From assembly GCA_003242505.1 (NCBI GenBank), contig QGUP01000014.1, positions 1-14,531 of the forward strand: a stretch of 14,531 nt of DNA. Reading direction: 5' to 3'. The notes below the pieces were generated by a model. It saw nothing but the letters and a program-made list of their open reading frames with translations, was not told the origin of the DNA and searched no databases. Both the position numbers and the translations under genes were made by a program. Of the stretch, positions 14,029 through 14,531 are shown in pieces. Position 1 is the stretch's first letter. Each line of letters begins with the position of its first letter. The DNA comes from Bacillota bacterium (GTDB taxonomy: Bacteria; Bacillota; Sulfobacillia; Symbiobacteriales; ZC4RG38).

Positions 14029-14069
14029 CGGATGGGCTCCGGCCCCGTGCCGGGGGGCGGGCCCATCCG
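14029..14069. promoter_or_regulatory. inverted repeat in the helicase-MATE intergenic region
   Basis: CGGATGGGC (14029-14037) and GCCCATCCG (14061-14069) form a perfect 9-bp stem, with a weaker CCCCG-TGC-CGGGG inner hairpin. It lies between two divergent starts, 53 bp upstream of the helicase start and 22 bp before the proposed MATE -35. It could be an operator for a regulator of either gene; no matching regulator is in view. Confidence 0.4.
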
Positions 14070-14090
14070 GCCCGCGGCGGAGGCCCGGGC

Positions 14091-14119
14091 TTGTGGCTGG
14101 CCCGGGCGCCGGGTAAGAT
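14091..14119 (+). promoter_or_regulatory. candidate promoter of the MATE exporter
   Basis: TTGTGG (14091-14096) and TAAGAT (14114-14119) are separated by exactly 17 bp. Matches to the sigma-70 consensus are 3 of 6 and 4 of 6, in a very GC-rich setting where such spacing is unlikely but possible by chance. Transcription would begin about 60 bases before the translation start. Confidence 0.45.
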
Positions 14120-14173
14120 GGGGAGAGGATGACCACTCGGGTCCCGGCCCGATGGGGCCGCGCCTTTCTGCAC

Positions 14174-14179
14174 AGGAGG
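14174..14179 (+). promoter_or_regulatory. ribosome binding site supporting a TTG start for the MATE gene
   Basis: AGGAGG ends 4 bases before the in-frame TTG at 14184. The alternative ATG at 14214 has only AAAGGA immediately against it, at a spacing too short to work well. Confidence 0.6.
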
Positions 14180-14183
14180 CACG

Positions 14184-14531
14184 TTGGCGGCACAGTTGGC
14201 AGTTCAGAAAGGAATGCAGAAGGCGGGAACCGGCTCCGGCCAGCCGCCGGACGACCGGCGGGCTCTGCGCCGGGAGATCCTCTGGCTGGCGGTGCCGGCG
14301 GCAGCGGAGCAGTTCCTCGCGAGCCTCACCCAGATGGTGGACACCGCGCTGGTCGGGCCCCTGGGGCCCGTGGCGGTGGCCGCGGTGGGGCTGAGCACCC
14401 AGCCCCTCTGGTTTCTGATGAGCCCGTTCATCGGCATCGGCGCCGGCCTGGTGGCGCTGCTGGCCCGGGCGGCCGGAGTCGGGGACCGCCGGGGGGCGGC
14501 GGGTGCGGGCCGGGAGGGGGATCTCCTGGGC
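14184..14531 (+). CDS. MATE-family efflux transporter, N-terminal part (3' truncated by window edge)
   Basis: The first 116 codons are present and the frame runs off the window. MATE proteins export drugs, metabolites or other cations in exchange for Na+ or H+. After a polar, unstructured start of about 30 residues (from TTG 14184; 20 fewer from ATG 14214), the sequence REILWLAVPAAAEQFLASLT begins the first membrane helix, then QMVDTALVGPLGPVAVAAVG matches the conserved MATE helix 1-2 region (VDTxxVGxLG). The hydrophobic WFLMSPFIGIGAGLVALLAR then AAGVGDRRGA complete the second helix and first cytoplasmic loop; the family's ARxxGAGDxxxA pattern is recognisable. It is divergent from the helicase gene, with a candidate promoter at 14091-14119. 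Family is firm, substrate unknown; the following bases are needed to tell NorM/DinF-type subgroups apart. Confidence 0.88.
   Translation, partial: MAAQLAVQKGMQKAGTGSGQPPDDRRALRREILWLAVPAAAEQFLASLTQMVDTALVGPLGPVAVAAVGLSTQPLWFLMSPFIGIGAGLVALLARAAGVGDRRGAAGAGREGDLLG

Noticed and set aside
165..14437. Many long open frames antisense or out of frame with the genes, for example minus-strand 499-2199 and 2109-3938 and plus-strand 9211-11223 and 11160-14132
   Set aside because: They have biased Pro/Gly/Arg/Ala content, no recognisable domains and no ribosome binding sites. They are the usual by-product of very high GC at third codon positions opposite real genes.
1..14531. tRNA, rRNA, CRISPR, transposase, integrase or phage genes
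   Set aside because: None were recognised on either strand apart from the unexplained inverted repeat at 5995-6085.

Overview
The window is very GC-rich, with strong Shine-Dalgarno sites, GTG and TTG starts alongside ATG, and one good TATAAT box. Together with a lipoprotein-anchored TupABC transporter and a two-subunit KorAB enzyme this suggests a high-GC, probably thermophilic or soil Bacillota lineage (Thermaerobacter- or Symbiobacterium-like). That placement is inference from sequence style only.

Left end (1-786): the 3' end of isocitrate lyase (aceA) with a hairpin on its stop codon, a short non-coding stretch, then the decayed remains of a quinone oxidoreductase/alcohol dehydrogenase gene that has lost its N-terminus and its middle.

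Tungstate block (831-5038): a cytoplasmic regulator made of a ModE-type DNA-binding domain fused to a TupA-like tungstate-binding domain, then tupA (lipoprotein receptor), tupB (permease) and tupC (ATPase). Between regulator and tupA lies an AT-rich island carrying a perfect ModE-like palindrome (ATCGTTATG-N10-CATAACGAT) beside a TATAAT promoter, then a strongly foldable GC-rich leader. The reading is that the fused regulator senses tungstate inside the cell with a copy of the transporter's own receptor fold and controls tupABC.

Central block (5023-8730): a LysR-type regulator, convergent with and overlapping the end of tupC by 16 bp, is divergent from korA-korB, a two-subunit 2-oxoacid:ferredoxin oxidoreductase (probably 2-oxoglutarate). 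The 187-bp divergent promoter region carries a perfect 14-bp inverted repeat with a 63-bp spacer. KorAB and isocitrate lyase both act around the TCA cycle/glyoxylate shunt. A 12-bp hairpin terminator follows korB.

Right block (8882-13976, minus strand): a Ski2/Mtr4-like RNA helicase with DSHCT domain and two N-terminal helix-turn-helix-like modules, then a 621-residue TPR protein, then an easily missed 53-residue zinc-ribbon protein. The helicase plus TPR pairing recalls eukaryotic Ski2-Ski3. The window ends in the N-terminus of a divergently transcribed MATE-family exporter.
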